This document shows positions 9,411-18,162 of a DNA stretch of 64,000 nt, one piece after another. Within the stretch, counting starts at the first letter, position 1. Each line of letters starts with the position of its first letter. This stretch comes from an uncultured Pseudokineococcus sp. (GTDB lineage Bacteria; Actinomycetota; Actinomycetes; Actinomycetales; Quadrisphaeraceae), in the NCBI RefSeq assembly GCF_947499845.1, contig NZ_CANMPM010000003.1:186001-250000 (forward strand), read 5' to 3'. The position numbers were made by a program, and so were the translations under genes. The notes under the pieces are model-generated. The model did no database searches, was not told the DNA's origin, and saw only the letters and a list, made by a program, of their open reading frames with translations.

Positions 9411-12400
9411 GTGACCACCACCGCCCCCGCCATCGCGACCCCCGGTCCCGCCGCCGGGCCCGCCGCCCCCGACCGCGACGGCGGCGCCGTCCTGGCGGCG
9501 GGCGACCTGCGCGTCCACCTCACCGGCGCGGGGGACGTCCGCGCGATCCGCAGCGGCGACCTGCTCGTCAACCTCCACCTGCCCTCGCGGCACGACGCCG
9601 CCGTCGCGGGCGTCGTCCTGCGCCGCCACCGCGCCGGGCAGGTGGAGCGGGTGGCCCTCGCGGGGTCCGCCTCGCCGTCCGCCCTGGCGACGGGGCCGAC
9701 ATGGGCCCGGTGGGCGGGCGAGGCGCTCGGGGCGCGCTGGACGGCGATGCTCTCCCTGGCGGAGGACGGGCGCTCGCTCGTCTGGCGGGTGGACCTGTCG
9801 GCGGCCGAGGGCGACGGCCCGGAGCCGGAGGACCGCTACGACGTCGTAGTGGCGCAGGACCTGGCGCTGGCGCCCGAGGGCGTCGTCCGGGCCAATGAGG
9901 CCTACACCTCCCACTACGTGGCCCATCGGGTGGTCCCGGACGCCCGCGCCGGGGTCGTCGTCGCAAGCCGCCAGACCATGGCGTGCGCGCCGGTGCTGCC
10001 CCTGGCCCTCACCGCGCTCGTCGAGGGCGCCCGCGGCCACCACGTCGACGCCGTGGCCGTCCACGGGCCGGCCGCCCGGGGCGGGGGACGGTCCGCCGCG
10101 CTGGACGCGCCCGAGTGGGCCAGCGGTGCGCGGCAGCACGAGACGGCGATGCCGACGCTGCTCGGGCCCCTGCTGGACCTCGCCGAGCCGCGCACCGTCC
10201 ACGCCGTGACGGCGCTCGTCCCCGACCACCGCGGCGACCTGCGAGACGCGCCGGCCGCCGTCCCCGGCCTGCTCGACGACGCCGTGGCCCTGGCGGCGCG
10301 CACGCACGAGGCCCTCGCGGACGCCCCGGCGGGCGAGCAGCCCGTGCGCTCCCTGCTGGCCACGGCCCCACTGCTCGCCGCGCGCGACCTCACCGAGGCG
10401 GAGCTGCTCGCCCTCGGCGGGGTCGACGCGTCCTCGGCGCGCTCGCCCGAGCGGGGCCACGACGGCGCGCTGCGCTCCTACTTCACCGGCACGGCCGCCT
10501 ACGTGGTCTCCCGCGCGGCCGAGCTCGAGGTCGAGCGCCCGCACGGGCTGGTGCTGCGGGCCGGGGACGACGTGGCGCCGACCGAGGGCGTCCTCTCGGC
10601 CACCGCGTACGCCGCGGGCGTCCTCGCCTCGCACGTCGTCATGGGCAACACCGCGGCCAACACGCTCGTGTCGGTGCACCGCTCCGCCCTCGGCCTGCTG
10701 CGCTCCGCTGGCGTGCGGGCCCTCGTGCGCGAGCCCGGCGGCGGCTGGCGGCTCCTCGGCGTGCCCTCGGCGCTCGTCCTCGACCTCGGCGGCGTTCGGT
10801 GGCGGTACGCCTCGGAGCTCGGGCTCGTCGACGTGCGCACGACCGTGCGGGCCGACGCGGCCGGCCTCGAGGTGCGCGTGGACACCGAGCGCCCCCTCGA
10901 GGTGCTGCTGACGGCCGACCTCGACGGCGCCTGGGACCTCGCGCCGGTCGAGGACGACGACCGGCTGGCGGGCCGGGCGCTGCTCGTGACGCCTTCGGCG
11001 GGCTCGGAGGTCGCCGCCCACTGCCCGGGGCTCGCGCACGTCGTGGCCACCACCGGTGGGCTCGGCGACGACGCCCCGCTGCTCCCCGACGGGCGCTCCC
11101 GCGGGACGGGGGTGCTGACGGCCGCTCTCGACGCCGGAGCCGGTCCGGGGGAGGGGACCAGCGGAGCGCTCCTCGTCACCGCCGACCTGCACGTGGGCGA
11201 GCGGGCGCTGGCCCTGGCGCGCGAGCAGCTGGCGGGCCTCGACGTCGAGGACCACCTCGCGAGGCACCGCGCGCACCTCGCGTCCCTCGTCAACCACCTG
11301 CGCGTGCGCAGCGGCGGGCGGTTCGCGGAGCTGGACCTGCTCGTGCCCTGGTACGTCCAGAACGCGATGGTCCACCTGCACGTGCCGCACGGCCTCGAGC
11401 AGTTCACGGGCGCCGCGTGGGGCACGCGCGACGTCTGCCAGGGCCCGCTCGAGCTCATGCTCGCGGTCGGCCGGCACGACGTCGCGCGCCACCTCGTCCT
11501 CGCCGTCCTCGCCCGCCAGGACGCGGCGGGCGAGCTGCCGCAGTGGTTCATGCCGGACGCCTACGCGGAGCGGTCGGCGGACGACGCGCACGGCGACGTC
11601 CCCGTCTGGCCGCTCGTGGCGCTGGTGGAGTACCTCCGCGCCTCGGGGGACACCGCCGTCCTCGACGAGGGGGTGCCCTTCTGGGACACCGCCCGCCGCC
11701 GTCCCGCGGACGAGCCGGCGACGGTCGCCGACCACGTCCGCCGCACGCTCGAGCACGCCCGCGCCCACCGCGCGCCCGGCACGCAGCTGCTCGCCTACGG
11801 CCACGGCGACTGGGACGACACGCTCCAGCCCGCCGAGGCGTCGATGCGGGAGCGGATGACGTCGTCGTGGACGGTGGCGCTCTGGCACCAGGCGGCCCGG
11901 GGCGCCTCCCGCCTCCTCGCGGGGACGTCGCACGCCGACCTCGGCGCGGAGCTGGGCGACGAGGCCGACCTCGTCGCCGCCGAGCTCGCCGAGCACCTGC
12001 TCCTCGACGGGGAGCTCGCCGGCTACCTCGTCGTCCCGCCCCCGGGCTCGGACGAGCCGCCGCGCCCGGTGCTCCACCCGCGCGACGACGTGTCGCCCGC
12101 CTCGCACCGGCTCATCCCCATGACGCAGGCCGTCCTGGCCGGGCTGCTGACGCCGGAGCAGGCGGTCGCTCACGAGACGCTCGTCGAGCGGCACCTGCAC
12201 TTCCCCGACGGCGTGCGCCTCATGGACGCCCCGGCGCCGTACGACGACGGCGTCACGCATGTCTTCCGGCGGGCCGAGCAGTCGGCGTTCTTCGGCCGCG
12301 AGGTCGGGCTCATGTACACGCACGCGCACCTGCGGTACGTCGAGGCGCTCGCCGTCCTCGGCCGCGAGCGCGTCGTCGAGGAGTTGCTGCGCACCAGCCC

Positions 12401-12929
12401 CGTCGAGCAGCGCCGCCGGCTGCCCGCGGCGGAGCCCAAGCAGCGCAACTGCTACTACTCCTCCTCCGACGCGGCCTTCGACGACCGCTACGAGGCGGCG
12501 GAGCGCTTCGAGGAGCTGAGGACCGGGCGGGTGCCGGTGCGGGGCGGCTGGCGCGTCTACTCCAGCGGTCCCGGCATCTTCGTGCGCCAGCTCGTGCAGG
12601 GCGTGCTCGGCGTCGTCGAGCGGGCGGGCGCCGTCGTGCTCGACCCGGTGCTGGCGCGCGAGGACGACGGCCTCGTCGTCGAGCTCGACGTGCTCGGGGA
12701 GCCGAGGGAGCTGCGCTACCGCGTCGTCGCCCCGGCGGAGGCTCCCGCGGGCCCGGTGCGCCTGCTCGCCGACGGCCGCGAGGTGGCCGGCGTCGAGGTC
12801 GACAACCCCTACCGGCGAGGCGGGCTGCTCGTCGACGGAGCCGCCATCACAGGGGCCCGGGTGCTGGAGGTCGTGCTGCCCGCCGGGCGGGGCGGGACGC
12901 CCGACACGGCGGTGGCGGCCCGCCGCTGA
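9411..12929 (+). CDS. GH94-type glycoside phosphorylase/hydrolase-like protein
   Basis: Large 1,172-aa protein whose second half follows the GH94 (alpha/alpha)6-barrel pattern: AAWGTRDVCQGPLELML, then LPQWFMPD, VPVWPLVALVEYL and GHGDWDDT, with the expected catalytic acid in the GDWDD segment at residues 800-803. The C-terminal jelly-roll lead-in (SGPGIFVRQLVQGVLGV) also fits. GH94 enzymes are mostly phosphorylases of beta-linked glucans such as cellobiose. Here the phosphate-binding part is not obvious to me, so phosphorolysis versus hydrolysis is open. GTG at 9411 has GGAGG about 6 nt upstream. It follows the importer operon after 190 bp and likely degrades the imported sugar. Confidence 0.8.
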   Translation: MTTTAPAIATPGPAAGPAAPDRDGGAVLAAGDLRVHLTGAGDVRAIRSGDLLVNLHLPSRHDAAVAGVVLRRHRAGQVERVALAGSASPSALATGPTWARWAGEALGARWTAMLSLAEDGRSLVWRVDLSAAEGDGPEPEDRYDVVVAQDLALAPEGVVRANEAYTSHYVAHRVVPDARAGVVVASRQTMACAPVLPLALTALVEGARGHHVDAVAVHGPAARGGGRSAALDAPEWASGARQHETAMPTLLGPLLDLAEPRTVHAVTALVPDHRGDLRDAPAAVPGLLDDAVALAARTHEALADAPAGEQPVRSLLATAPLLAARDLTEAELLALGGVDASSARSPERGHDGALRSYFTGTAAYVVSRAAELEVERPHGLVLRAGDDVAPTEGVLSATAYAAGVLASHVVMGNTAANTLVSVHRSALGLLRSAGVRALVREPGGGWRLLGVPSALVLDLGGVRWRYASELGLVDVRTTVRADAAGLEVRVDTERPLEVLLTADLDGAWDLAPVEDDDRLAGRALLVTPSAGSEVAAHCPGLAHVVATTGGLGDDAPLLPDGRSRGTGVLTAALDAGAGPGEGTSGALLVTADLHVGERALALAREQLAGLDVEDHLARHRAHLASLVNHLRVRSGGRFAELDLLVPWYVQNAMVHLHVPHGLEQFTGAAWGTRDVCQGPLELMLAVGRHDVARHLVLAVLARQDAAGELPQWFMPDAYAERSADDAHGDVPVWPLVALVEYLRASGDTAVLDEGVPFWDTARRRPADEPATVADHVRRTLEHARAHRAPGTQLLAYGHGDWDDTLQPAEASMRERMTSSWTVALWHQAARGASRLLAGTSHADLGAELGDEADLVAAELAEHLLLDGELAGYLVVPPPGSDEPPRPVLHPRDDVSPASHRLIPMTQAVLAGLLTPEQAVAHETLVERHLHFPDGVRLMDAPAPYDDGVTHVFRRAEQSAFFGREVGLMYTHAHLRYVEALAVLGRERVVEELLRTSPVEQRRRLPAAEPKQRNCYYSSSDAAFDDRYEAAERFEELRTGRVPVRGGWRVYSSGPGIFVRQLVQGVLGVVERAGAVVLDPVLAREDDGLVVELDVLGEPRELRYRVVAPAEAPAGPVRLLADGREVAGVEVDNPYRRGGLLVDGAAITGARVLEVVLPAGRGGTPDTAVAARR

Positions 12930-12962
12930 GCGACCGGGGACCTCGGGCCGTGCGCCGGGAGG

Positions 12963-13322
12963 GTGGTCGCCCGGCCCGACGTCCCCGGTCTCCTGCGCCG
13001 ACCCGCGGCGAGCTCGCAAGATGTGGCGGTGGCGGTGGCGGTGGCGGTGGCGGTGGCGGTGGCGGTGGCGCGGGTGCTGGTCGTGGTGGCGGGGTCGTCG
13101 GTCGTCGCCACGGCCCCCACCGCCTCCTTCGGCTGGTTCGCCTACGCCCTGCTGTCGGAGGAGGTCTACGAGCCGCCTTCGCTGGCGGACGGCGCCCCGC
13201 TGGTCCCCCTCCCGCTGCTGCTCGGCGGGCAGCAGCTCGTGGGCGCCGGGCTCGTGGTGCTCGGGCTCGTCGTCGCCCGTGTCGCGCTCGGTGTGCGCCT
13301 CGGGCGCCGCCTGCCGCGCTGA
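12963..13322 (+). CDS. Possible small membrane protein with Val-Ala repeat
   Basis: An open frame of up to 119 codons with two predicted membrane segments. The first is made of eight Val-Ala dipeptides running into VLVVVAGSSVV; the second is LVGAGLVVLGLVVARVALGV near the C-terminus, followed by a basic tail RLGRRLPR. Third-position G/C use looks coding. The start is uncertain: GTG at 12963 directly abuts GGGAGG, and several in-frame GTGs lie inside the repeat. It resembles no family I know. It fills most of the 404-bp gap between the GH94-type gene and the convergent AAA ATPase gene. Confidence 0.45.
   Translation: MVARPDVPGLLRRPAASSQDVAVAVAVAVAVAVAVARVLVVVAGSSVVATAPTASFGWFAYALLSEEVYEPPSLADGAPLVPLPLLLGGQQLVGAGLVVLGLVVARVALGVRLGRRLPR
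13023..13070 (+). repeat. Eight tandem GTGGCG hexanucleotides
   Basis: A perfect 48-bp array of GTGGCG. In the frame of the small membrane protein it encodes (Val-Ala)8. Changes in copy number would lengthen or shorten the membrane helix two residues at a time without shifting the frame. Confidence 0.95.
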
Positions 13323-13333
13323 GGAGATCCTCC

Positions 13334-14566
13334 TCAGTCGCCGGCGTGCTGGCGCAGGTACCGGCCGAAGTGGGGGACGGTGAAGGCGATCCGCCCCCGC
13401 TCCGCGCTCCAGACGAGGCCCTTCTTCATGAGGGCGTCGCGGGCGGGGGAGAGGGACTGCGGCTTGCGGCCGAGCCGGGCGGCGACCTCCGACGTCGCGA
13501 CGGCGCCGTCGCCCGCCTCGGCGCCGAGGTCGGCCATGGCGCGCATGTACTCGCGCTCGGCCGGCGTCGCGCGCTCGTAGCGCGAGCCGAAGAAGCCCAC
13601 GGCGAGCTCGGCCTCCGCCTGGGGCGCCGCGACGGCGACGTCCTCGGCCGTGATGGGCGACGCCGTCGCCACGTCCCAGACGGCCTTGCCGTAGGACTGC
13701 ACGAAGTACGGGTAGCCGTCGGTGGCCACGTGGAGCGCCTCGAGGGCCTCGGGCGTGAAGTCGGCGTCCTCCTCCTGCGCGGGCGTCCGCAGCGCGCGGT
13801 CGGCCTGCTCGCGCTCGAGCGCGCCGATGCGGAGGTAGCGGAAGAGCCTCTCGCTGTAGGACTTCGACGCCGAGAGGACGGCGGGCAGGTGCGGCAGCCC
13901 GGCGCCGACGACGAGCAGGGGCAGGCCCTGCTGGCTCAGCTCGTGGCAGGCGGCGCAGAGCCCGGAGACGTCCTCGGGACCGAGGTCCTGCATCTCGTCG
14001 ATGCAGACGGCGATGCCGCGACCCGTGCTGGCGGCCAGGCCGGCGACGTCGGTGAGGAGCTCGACGAGGTCGATCTCGATGTCGCCCGAGTCGGCGCGGC
14101 CCACGGCGGCGGGGACGTCGATGCCCGGCTGCCAGCGGTCGCGCATCTTCGGCGCGCCGCGGGCCGAGCGGGCTCCGCCGCCGGCGGCGACCGGCTCGGC
14201 CGTGGCGCGCAGCGCGAAGGCCTTGACGACGCCGAGGACCTCGGCGGCCTCGTCGGGGTTGCGCCCCGAGAGCTCGCGGACGGCCTGGTGCAGCGCGGCG
14301 GCCAGCGGGCGGCGCAGCGGCTGGTCGGGCCGGGCCTCGAGCTTGCCGGTGCCCCACCCGCGCCGGACGGCCGCCGAGCGCAGGGCGCCGAGCAGCACGG
14401 TCTTGCCGACGCCGCGCAGCCCGGTGAGGACGACGGAGCGCTCCGGGCGCCCCCGCGCGAGCCGCTCGAGGACGACGTCGAAGGACTCGAGCTCGCGGTC
14501 GCGGCCGGCGAGCTCGGGCGGGCGCTGCCCGGCGCCGGGGGCGTAGGGGTTGCGCACGGGATCCAC
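13334..14566 (-). CDS. AAA-family ATP-binding protein
   Basis: P-loop ATPase of 410 aa of the Orc1/Cdc6-like bacterial ATPase type. Walker A is GLRGVGKT near residue 49, Walker B is IAVCIDEMQDL, and a winged-helix-like end follows (VATSEVAARLGRKPQSLSPARDALMKKGLV). GTG at 14566 opens VDPVRNPYAPGAGQRPP, a beginning common in this family. Such proteins occur widely in actinobacteria without a settled role. It is alone, convergent with the region on its left, and its upstream side is crowded with palindromic repeats (14603-14943). Confidence 0.85.
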   Translation of the reverse strand: MDPVRNPYAPGAGQRPPELAGRDRELESFDVVLERLARGRPERSVVLTGLRGVGKTVLLGALRSAAVRRGWGTGKLEARPDQPLRRPLAAALHQAVRELSGRNPDEAAEVLGVVKAFALRATAEPVAAGGGARSARGAPKMRDRWQPGIDVPAAVGRADSGDIEIDLVELLTDVAGLAASTGRGIAVCIDEMQDLGPEDVSGLCAACHELSQQGLPLLVVGAGLPHLPAVLSASKSYSERLFRYLRIGALEREQADRALRTPAQEEDADFTPEALEALHVATDGYPYFVQSYGKAVWDVATASPITAEDVAVAAPQAEAELAVGFFGSRYERATPAEREYMRAMADLGAEAGDGAVATSEVAARLGRKPQSLSPARDALMKKGLVWSAERGRIAFTVPHFGRYLRQHAGD

Positions 14567-14602
14567 GCGCGGACGGTAGCCGCGCCACGCGGCCGTCCCC
14601 GG

Positions 14603-14644
14603 GACGTCTGGGCCCGTCTAGGCGTGTCGCAAGACGGGCCCAGA
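14603..14644. repeat. 42-bp intergenic palindrome (15-bp arms, 12-nt loop)
   Basis: Left arm CGTCTGGGCCCGTCT (14603-14617) and right arm AGACGGGCCCAGACG (14630-14644) are exact reverse complements around a 12-nt loop. It lies 36 bp upstream of the AAA ATPase start. Its 42-bp length equals the unit size of the arrays nearby and at other loci. Confidence 0.9.
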
Positions 14645-14670
14645 CGCCCTCCCGCCCCCGTCTCCGACGC

Positions 14671-14943
14671 GAAGGTGACGCCCCCTTCACGCGGAGGAGG
14701 TCCCCGGGCGTGAAGGGGGCGTCACCTTCACGCGGGAGAGGGCCTCGGCCGTGAAGGAGACGTCACCTCCACGTGGGTGGGCCTCAGGGTGAAGAGGGCG
14801 TCACCTTCGCCTGTGGGCGGCCCTCAGGCGCGAAGGGGGCGTCACCTTCGCCTGTGGGTGGCCCTCAGGGGTGAAGGGGGCGTCACCTCCGCGCGGAGGA
14901 GGCCCTCAGAGGAGGAGGGGGCATCACCTCCCCCGGGGAGGCG
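14671..14943. repeat. Intergenic array of about 41-nt hairpin units
   Basis: Units starting GTGAAG or close variants begin at 14710, 14751, 14789, 14830, 14871 and 14911, a period of 38-41 nt. The core reads GTGAAGGGGGCGTCACCTTC followed by a G-rich spacer ending near CCCTCAG. A unit in opposite orientation precedes them, so 14671-14692 and 14708-14729 form a perfect 22-bp inverted repeat with a 15-nt loop. The array, with 14603-14644, fills the 377-bp gap between the AAA ATPase and rhodanese genes. I see no open frame with coding character in it. Confidence 0.9.
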
Positions 14944-15270
14944 TCAGAGGACGCGGGGCTCCTGGCCGGACTCGCTGACCATCGGACGCTCGGCCTCGTA
15001 CCAGGCGCCCATGCCGCCGGCGACGTCGACGGCGTCGACGCCGTTCTGCTGCAGCCACGCCGCGGCGCGGGCGGAGCGCCCGCCGGAGCGGCAGACGACG
15101 TGGACGTCACCCTCGGGCAGCTCGCCGACGCGGGCGGGCAGGTCGCCGAGCGGGATGTGGACGGCACCGGGCGCGTGGCCGGCGGCCCACTCGTCGTCCT
15201 CGCGGACGTCGACGAGGACGGCGTCCTCGGGGACGTCGGCGGCGGGCACGCGGCGCTGGTCGTCGCTCAC
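14944..15270 (-). CDS. Rhodanese-like domain protein
   Basis: Single-domain rhodanese of 108 aa, a likely sulfur carrier or thiosulfate/persulfide sulfurtransferase in the cytoplasm. The active-site loop CRSGGRS carries the catalytic Cys at residue 60, and the N-terminal VDVREDDEWAAGHAPGA block is standard. GTG at 15270 (VSDDQRR) has GGGAGA about 5 nt upstream; longer readings run into non-coding sequence. It stands alone, ending against the repeat array and divergent from the secreted inhibitor-like gene. Confidence 0.92.
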   Translation of the reverse strand: MSDDQRRVPAADVPEDAVLVDVREDDEWAAGHAPGAVHIPLGDLPARVGELPEGDVHVVCRSGGRSARAAAWLQQNGVDAVDVAGGMGAWYEAERPMVSESGQEPRVL

Positions 15271-15521
15271 GGGGTCTCCCTGGGGTCGGTGGCGGGTGCG
15301 GTGGCAGGACCGTTCTCGCCGGGTCGGTGGCGGCGCCGCGGCCGGCGCCGGTGGACGGAGGCGATGATGCCCCGGACGGCGCACCCGGCGCCCGCCCAGC
15401 AGGCCCGGGGGAGGGGCGGGAGGGAACCGCGGACGCCCTCCCGCGCGTCGGTCCTCACAGGAGAGCGCCCCCACCGGTGCGCCCCCGAGACGAGACCGCC
15501 CGCGAGACGAGCGAGGACACC

Positions 15522-16130
15522 ATGCCGACGCCCACCGCCCCGACCGACCCGCGCCGCGGCGCCACCCGTCGGCGCGCCCGCCGCGCGCTGGTCGCTCTGC
15601 CGGCCGCCGCCGTCCTGCTCCTCGCGGCGGGCTGCGGCGACGACCCGGAGACCCCCGCGTCGGTCGACGTGCCCGGCGGCGAGCCCACGACCCTCGGCCC
15701 GAGCGAGGGCCCGACCGGGCCGACCGAGACGCCCTCGCCGACGGCGACGACGCAGGCGCCCGCGCCCCCCACGTCGAGCGCCACGGCGCAGGGCGTGCCC
15801 GACGGCTTCACCGCCGACCTCACCGTCACCTACGACGACGGCGGCGGGACGGCGCAGACCTACGACCTCGTCTGCGACGGCGCGCAGGCCAGCGGCACCG
15901 CGCCCGACCCGGGGGCCGCCTGCGCCGCCGTCGCCGACGCGGGCGCCGAGGCCTTCGCCCCGCCGCGCGGGGACGTGCAGTGCACGCAGGTCTTCGGCGG
16001 GCCGCAGACGGCGCTCGTCAGCGGCACCGTCGACGGCTCGCCCGTCTCGGCCGACCTGGCGCGCGCCGACGGGTGCCAGATCAGCCGCTGGGACGCGCTC
16101 GTGCCGCTCGTGCCGGGCGGCGACGCCTGA
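15522..16130 (+). CDS. Lipoprotein with subtilisin-inhibitor-like (SSI) domain
   Basis: Membrane-anchored secreted protein of 202 aa. After a basic N-terminus the signal ends in LLLAAGC with lipidated Cys38, then a Thr/Pro/Ser-rich spacer to about residue 90. The C-terminal domain shows the SSI pattern: YDLVCDG, PDPGAACAAVADAG, a CTQVFGGPQTA segment and GCQISRWDALVPL, with four cysteines placed to form two disulfides. SSI proteins inhibit secreted subtilisin-like proteases. Tethering would restrict this one to the cell surface. The reactive-site loop is not conserved enough to predict the target. ATG at 15522 is the only start giving a proper signal peptide. Confidence 0.75.
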   Translation: MPTPTAPTDPRRGATRRRARRALVALPAAAVLLLAAGCGDDPETPASVDVPGGEPTTLGPSEGPTGPTETPSPTATTQAPAPPTSSATAQGVPDGFTADLTVTYDDGGGTAQTYDLVCDGAQASGTAPDPGAACAAVADAGAEAFAPPRGDVQCTQVFGGPQTALVSGTVDGSPVSADLARADGCQISRWDALVPLVPGGDA

Positions 16131-16251
16131 GCCGGTCCCTTTGAACCTGCGGGGCGGCCCGGCGTGCGGGGTGGCCCGGCGTGCGAGGCGGCGCAGCGCC
16201 GGGCGGGGCCGCCGCGCTGCGGGCGGGCGCCCGCGGGGCCAGGGTGGGGCG

Positions 16252-17235
16252 GTGGCGACAGGTGACCGGCGGACGAGGACGACGAGCCCTGCGGGCGCCC
16301 TGAGCGGTGCCCCTCGGGCGCACGACGGCGACCTGCCCCGCGTCGTCCTCGTGACAGGGGCTTCCAGCGGCATCGGGCGGGCGACGGCGCTGCGCCTCGC
16401 CCGCCCCGGCGCCGTCCTGGCCCTGGCCGCCCGCGGCCGCGAGGGCCTGGAGGCCGTCGCCGCCGACTGCCGCGCGCTTGGCGCCCGCGCGACGACCCAC
16501 CCCCTCGACGTGGCCGACGACGACGCCGTCGCGGCGTGCGTCGCCGACGTCGTGCGCCGCGAGGGCCGTCTGGACGCGGTGGTGCACAGCGCCGCCGTCA
16601 TCGCCTACGGAGACCTCACCGAGGTGCCCGCCGACGTCTTCGAGCGGGTCGTGCGCACCGACGTCCTCGGCACCGCCGCCGTCGCCCGCCACGCGCTGCG
16701 CCGCTTCCGCGCGCAGGAGGAGGGGACGCTCGTCCTGCTGGGCTCGGTGCTCGGCCAGGTGACGGCGCCGTGGATGTCGTCCTACGTCACGAGCAAGTGG
16801 GCCGTGCACGGGCTGGCGCGCACCCTGCAGCAGGAGAACCGCCCGTGGCGGCGCGTCCACGTGCGGCTCGTCTCCCCGGGCGGGGTGGAGACGCCCGTCT
16901 ACCGCCGCGCCGCGACCTACCTCGGCCACCACGGCAAGCCCCCGATGCCGGTCTACGACCCCGCGACGGTGGCCGACCGCGTCGTCCGCGTGCTCGCCCG
17001 ACCCGCTGCGGCGCAGCGCGACACGCGCGCGGGCTGGGGCAACCCCTTCCTGCGCCTGGGGTTCGTCGCTCTGCCCGGCGTCTACGACGCGGCGGTCGGC
17101 CCGCTCCTGCGGCTGCTGGGGCTCGACCGGCGCCGCGTCGAGGACACGCCGGGCAACGTGCTCGAGCCCTCGCCGGAGGCCGACCCGACGAGCCGCGACC
17201 AGCTGGCCCGGCGGCGCACCCGCACCTCGCGCTGA
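16252..17235 (+). CDS. SDR-family oxidoreductase
   Basis: Short-chain dehydrogenase/reductase of 327 aa. Cofactor motif TGASSGIG sits near residue 33 in a Rossmann fold, HSAAVIAYG matches the NAG-type structural motif, and the catalytic Ser (LLGSVLG) and YVTSK (Tyr-x3-Lys) are in place. A C-terminal extension of about 100 aa (from PAAAQRDTRAGWGNPF) is typical of membrane-associated actinobacterial SDRs. GTG at 16252 has AGGGTGGGG close upstream. Substrate unknown. Confidence 0.9.
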   Translation: MATGDRRTRTTSPAGALSGAPRAHDGDLPRVVLVTGASSGIGRATALRLARPGAVLALAARGREGLEAVAADCRALGARATTHPLDVADDDAVAACVADVVRREGRLDAVVHSAAVIAYGDLTEVPADVFERVVRTDVLGTAAVARHALRRFRAQEEGTLVLLGSVLGQVTAPWMSSYVTSKWAVHGLARTLQQENRPWRRVHVRLVSPGGVETPVYRRAATYLGHHGKPPMPVYDPATVADRVVRVLARPAAAQRDTRAGWGNPFLRLGFVALPGVYDAAVGPLLRLLGLDRRRVEDTPGNVLEPSPEADPTSRDQLARRRTRTSR

Positions 17236-17301
17236 GGCCGCCCCCAGGGCGTCCGCCGCGCCTGGGCCTCGGTCGCGGCGTCGGTCGGGGTCGCGCGTCC
17301 C

Positions 17302-18162
17302 TCAGCGCAGGAGCCGCGACATCCGCCGGTCGGCGAGCTCGCGGCCGCCCGTCTGGCACGTGGCGCAGTACTGCAGGGACCGGTCGGCGAAGGAGACCTC
17401 GCGGACGACGTCGCCGCACACCGGGCACTCCTGCCCCGTGCGGCCGTGGACGCGCATGCCCTGCCGCTTGGCGTCCTTGAGCTCGGCCGCCGGCCGCCCG
17501 CGGGCCGCGGCGACGGCGGCCTCGAGGACGGCGTGCAGCGCCGTGTCGAGCCGGTCCACCTCCTCCTCGCCGAGGCGGCCCGCGACGGCGAAGGGGGACA
17601 GGCGGGCGGCGTGCAGCACCTCGTCGCTGTAGGCGTTGCCCACCCCCGAGAGCAGGTGCTGGTCGCGCAGCAGCCCCTTCACCTGCTGCCGCGATCCGGC
17701 GAGCAGGCGGACGAGGGCGTCGCGGTCGAAGCCGGGGTCGAGCGGGTCGGGCCCCAGCGAGGCCACCTGCGGCACCTCGGCCGCGTCGCGGACGACGTGG
17801 ACGGCGAGCCGCTTGCGCGTGCCCGCCTCGGTGAGGTCGAAGCCGCTGCCGTCGTCGAGGCGCACCCGCAGGGCCAGCGGCCCCTTCCCGGGGCGGGCCG
17901 GCCGCTCGGGGACGGCGTCGTACCAGCGCAGCCAGCCGCCGCGCGAGAGGTGCCACACGAGGTGCAGCCCGTCGGCGCCGAGGTCGAGCCACTTGCCGTG
18001 CCGGTCGGCGGAGACGACCTCCAGGCCCGCCAGCGCCGTCGGCGGGGGGTCGAAGGTCTTCAGCACGTTGATGGCGGCGACCTCGACGGCGGCGACGACG
18101 CGGCCGACGGCGCGCTCGCGCAGGAACTCGGCGAGGGCCTCGACCTCCGGCAGCTCGGGCAC
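17302..18162 (-). CDS. Fpg/Nei-family DNA glycosylase
   Basis: Base-excision-repair glycosylase/AP lyase of 286 aa. It begins (M)PELPEVE, so Pro2 (nucleophile after Met removal) and Glu3 are present, and HGKWLDL supplies the conserved Lys. The helix-two-turn-helix region (VKGLLRDQHLLSGVGNAYSDE) and a C-terminal zinc finger (CPVC ... CATC) are complete. GTG at 18162 is fixed by the need for Pro at position 2. Whether it prefers 8-oxoguanine or oxidised pyrimidines cannot be read directly. Stand-alone, convergent with the SDR gene. Confidence 0.93.
   Translation of the reverse strand: MPELPEVEALAEFLRERAVGRVVAAVEVAAINVLKTFDPPPTALAGLEVVSADRHGKWLDLGADGLHLVWHLSRGGWLRWYDAVPERPARPGKGPLALRVRLDDGSGFDLTEAGTRKRLAVHVVRDAAEVPQVASLGPDPLDPGFDRDALVRLLAGSRQQVKGLLRDQHLLSGVGNAYSDEVLHAARLSPFAVAGRLGEEEVDRLDTALHAVLEAAVAAARGRPAAELKDAKRQGMRVHGRTGQECPVCGDVVREVSFADRSLQYCATCQTGGRELADRRMSRLLR

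Noticed and set aside
13023-13070. On/off phase-variation tract
   Set aside because: The unit is six bases, so copy-number change cannot shift the frame. Only protein length can vary.
8601-14690. A 2,029-codon open frame on the minus strand, and many similar long frames
   Set aside because: They are antisense of well-supported genes. In extreme-GC DNA stop codons are rare in such frames; composition is Arg/Pro/Gly-rich without family motifs.
14671-14943. CRISPR array
   Set aside because: The period is 38-41 nt with similarity across the whole unit, including the part that would be the spacer. There are no unique spacers and no cas genes in the window.
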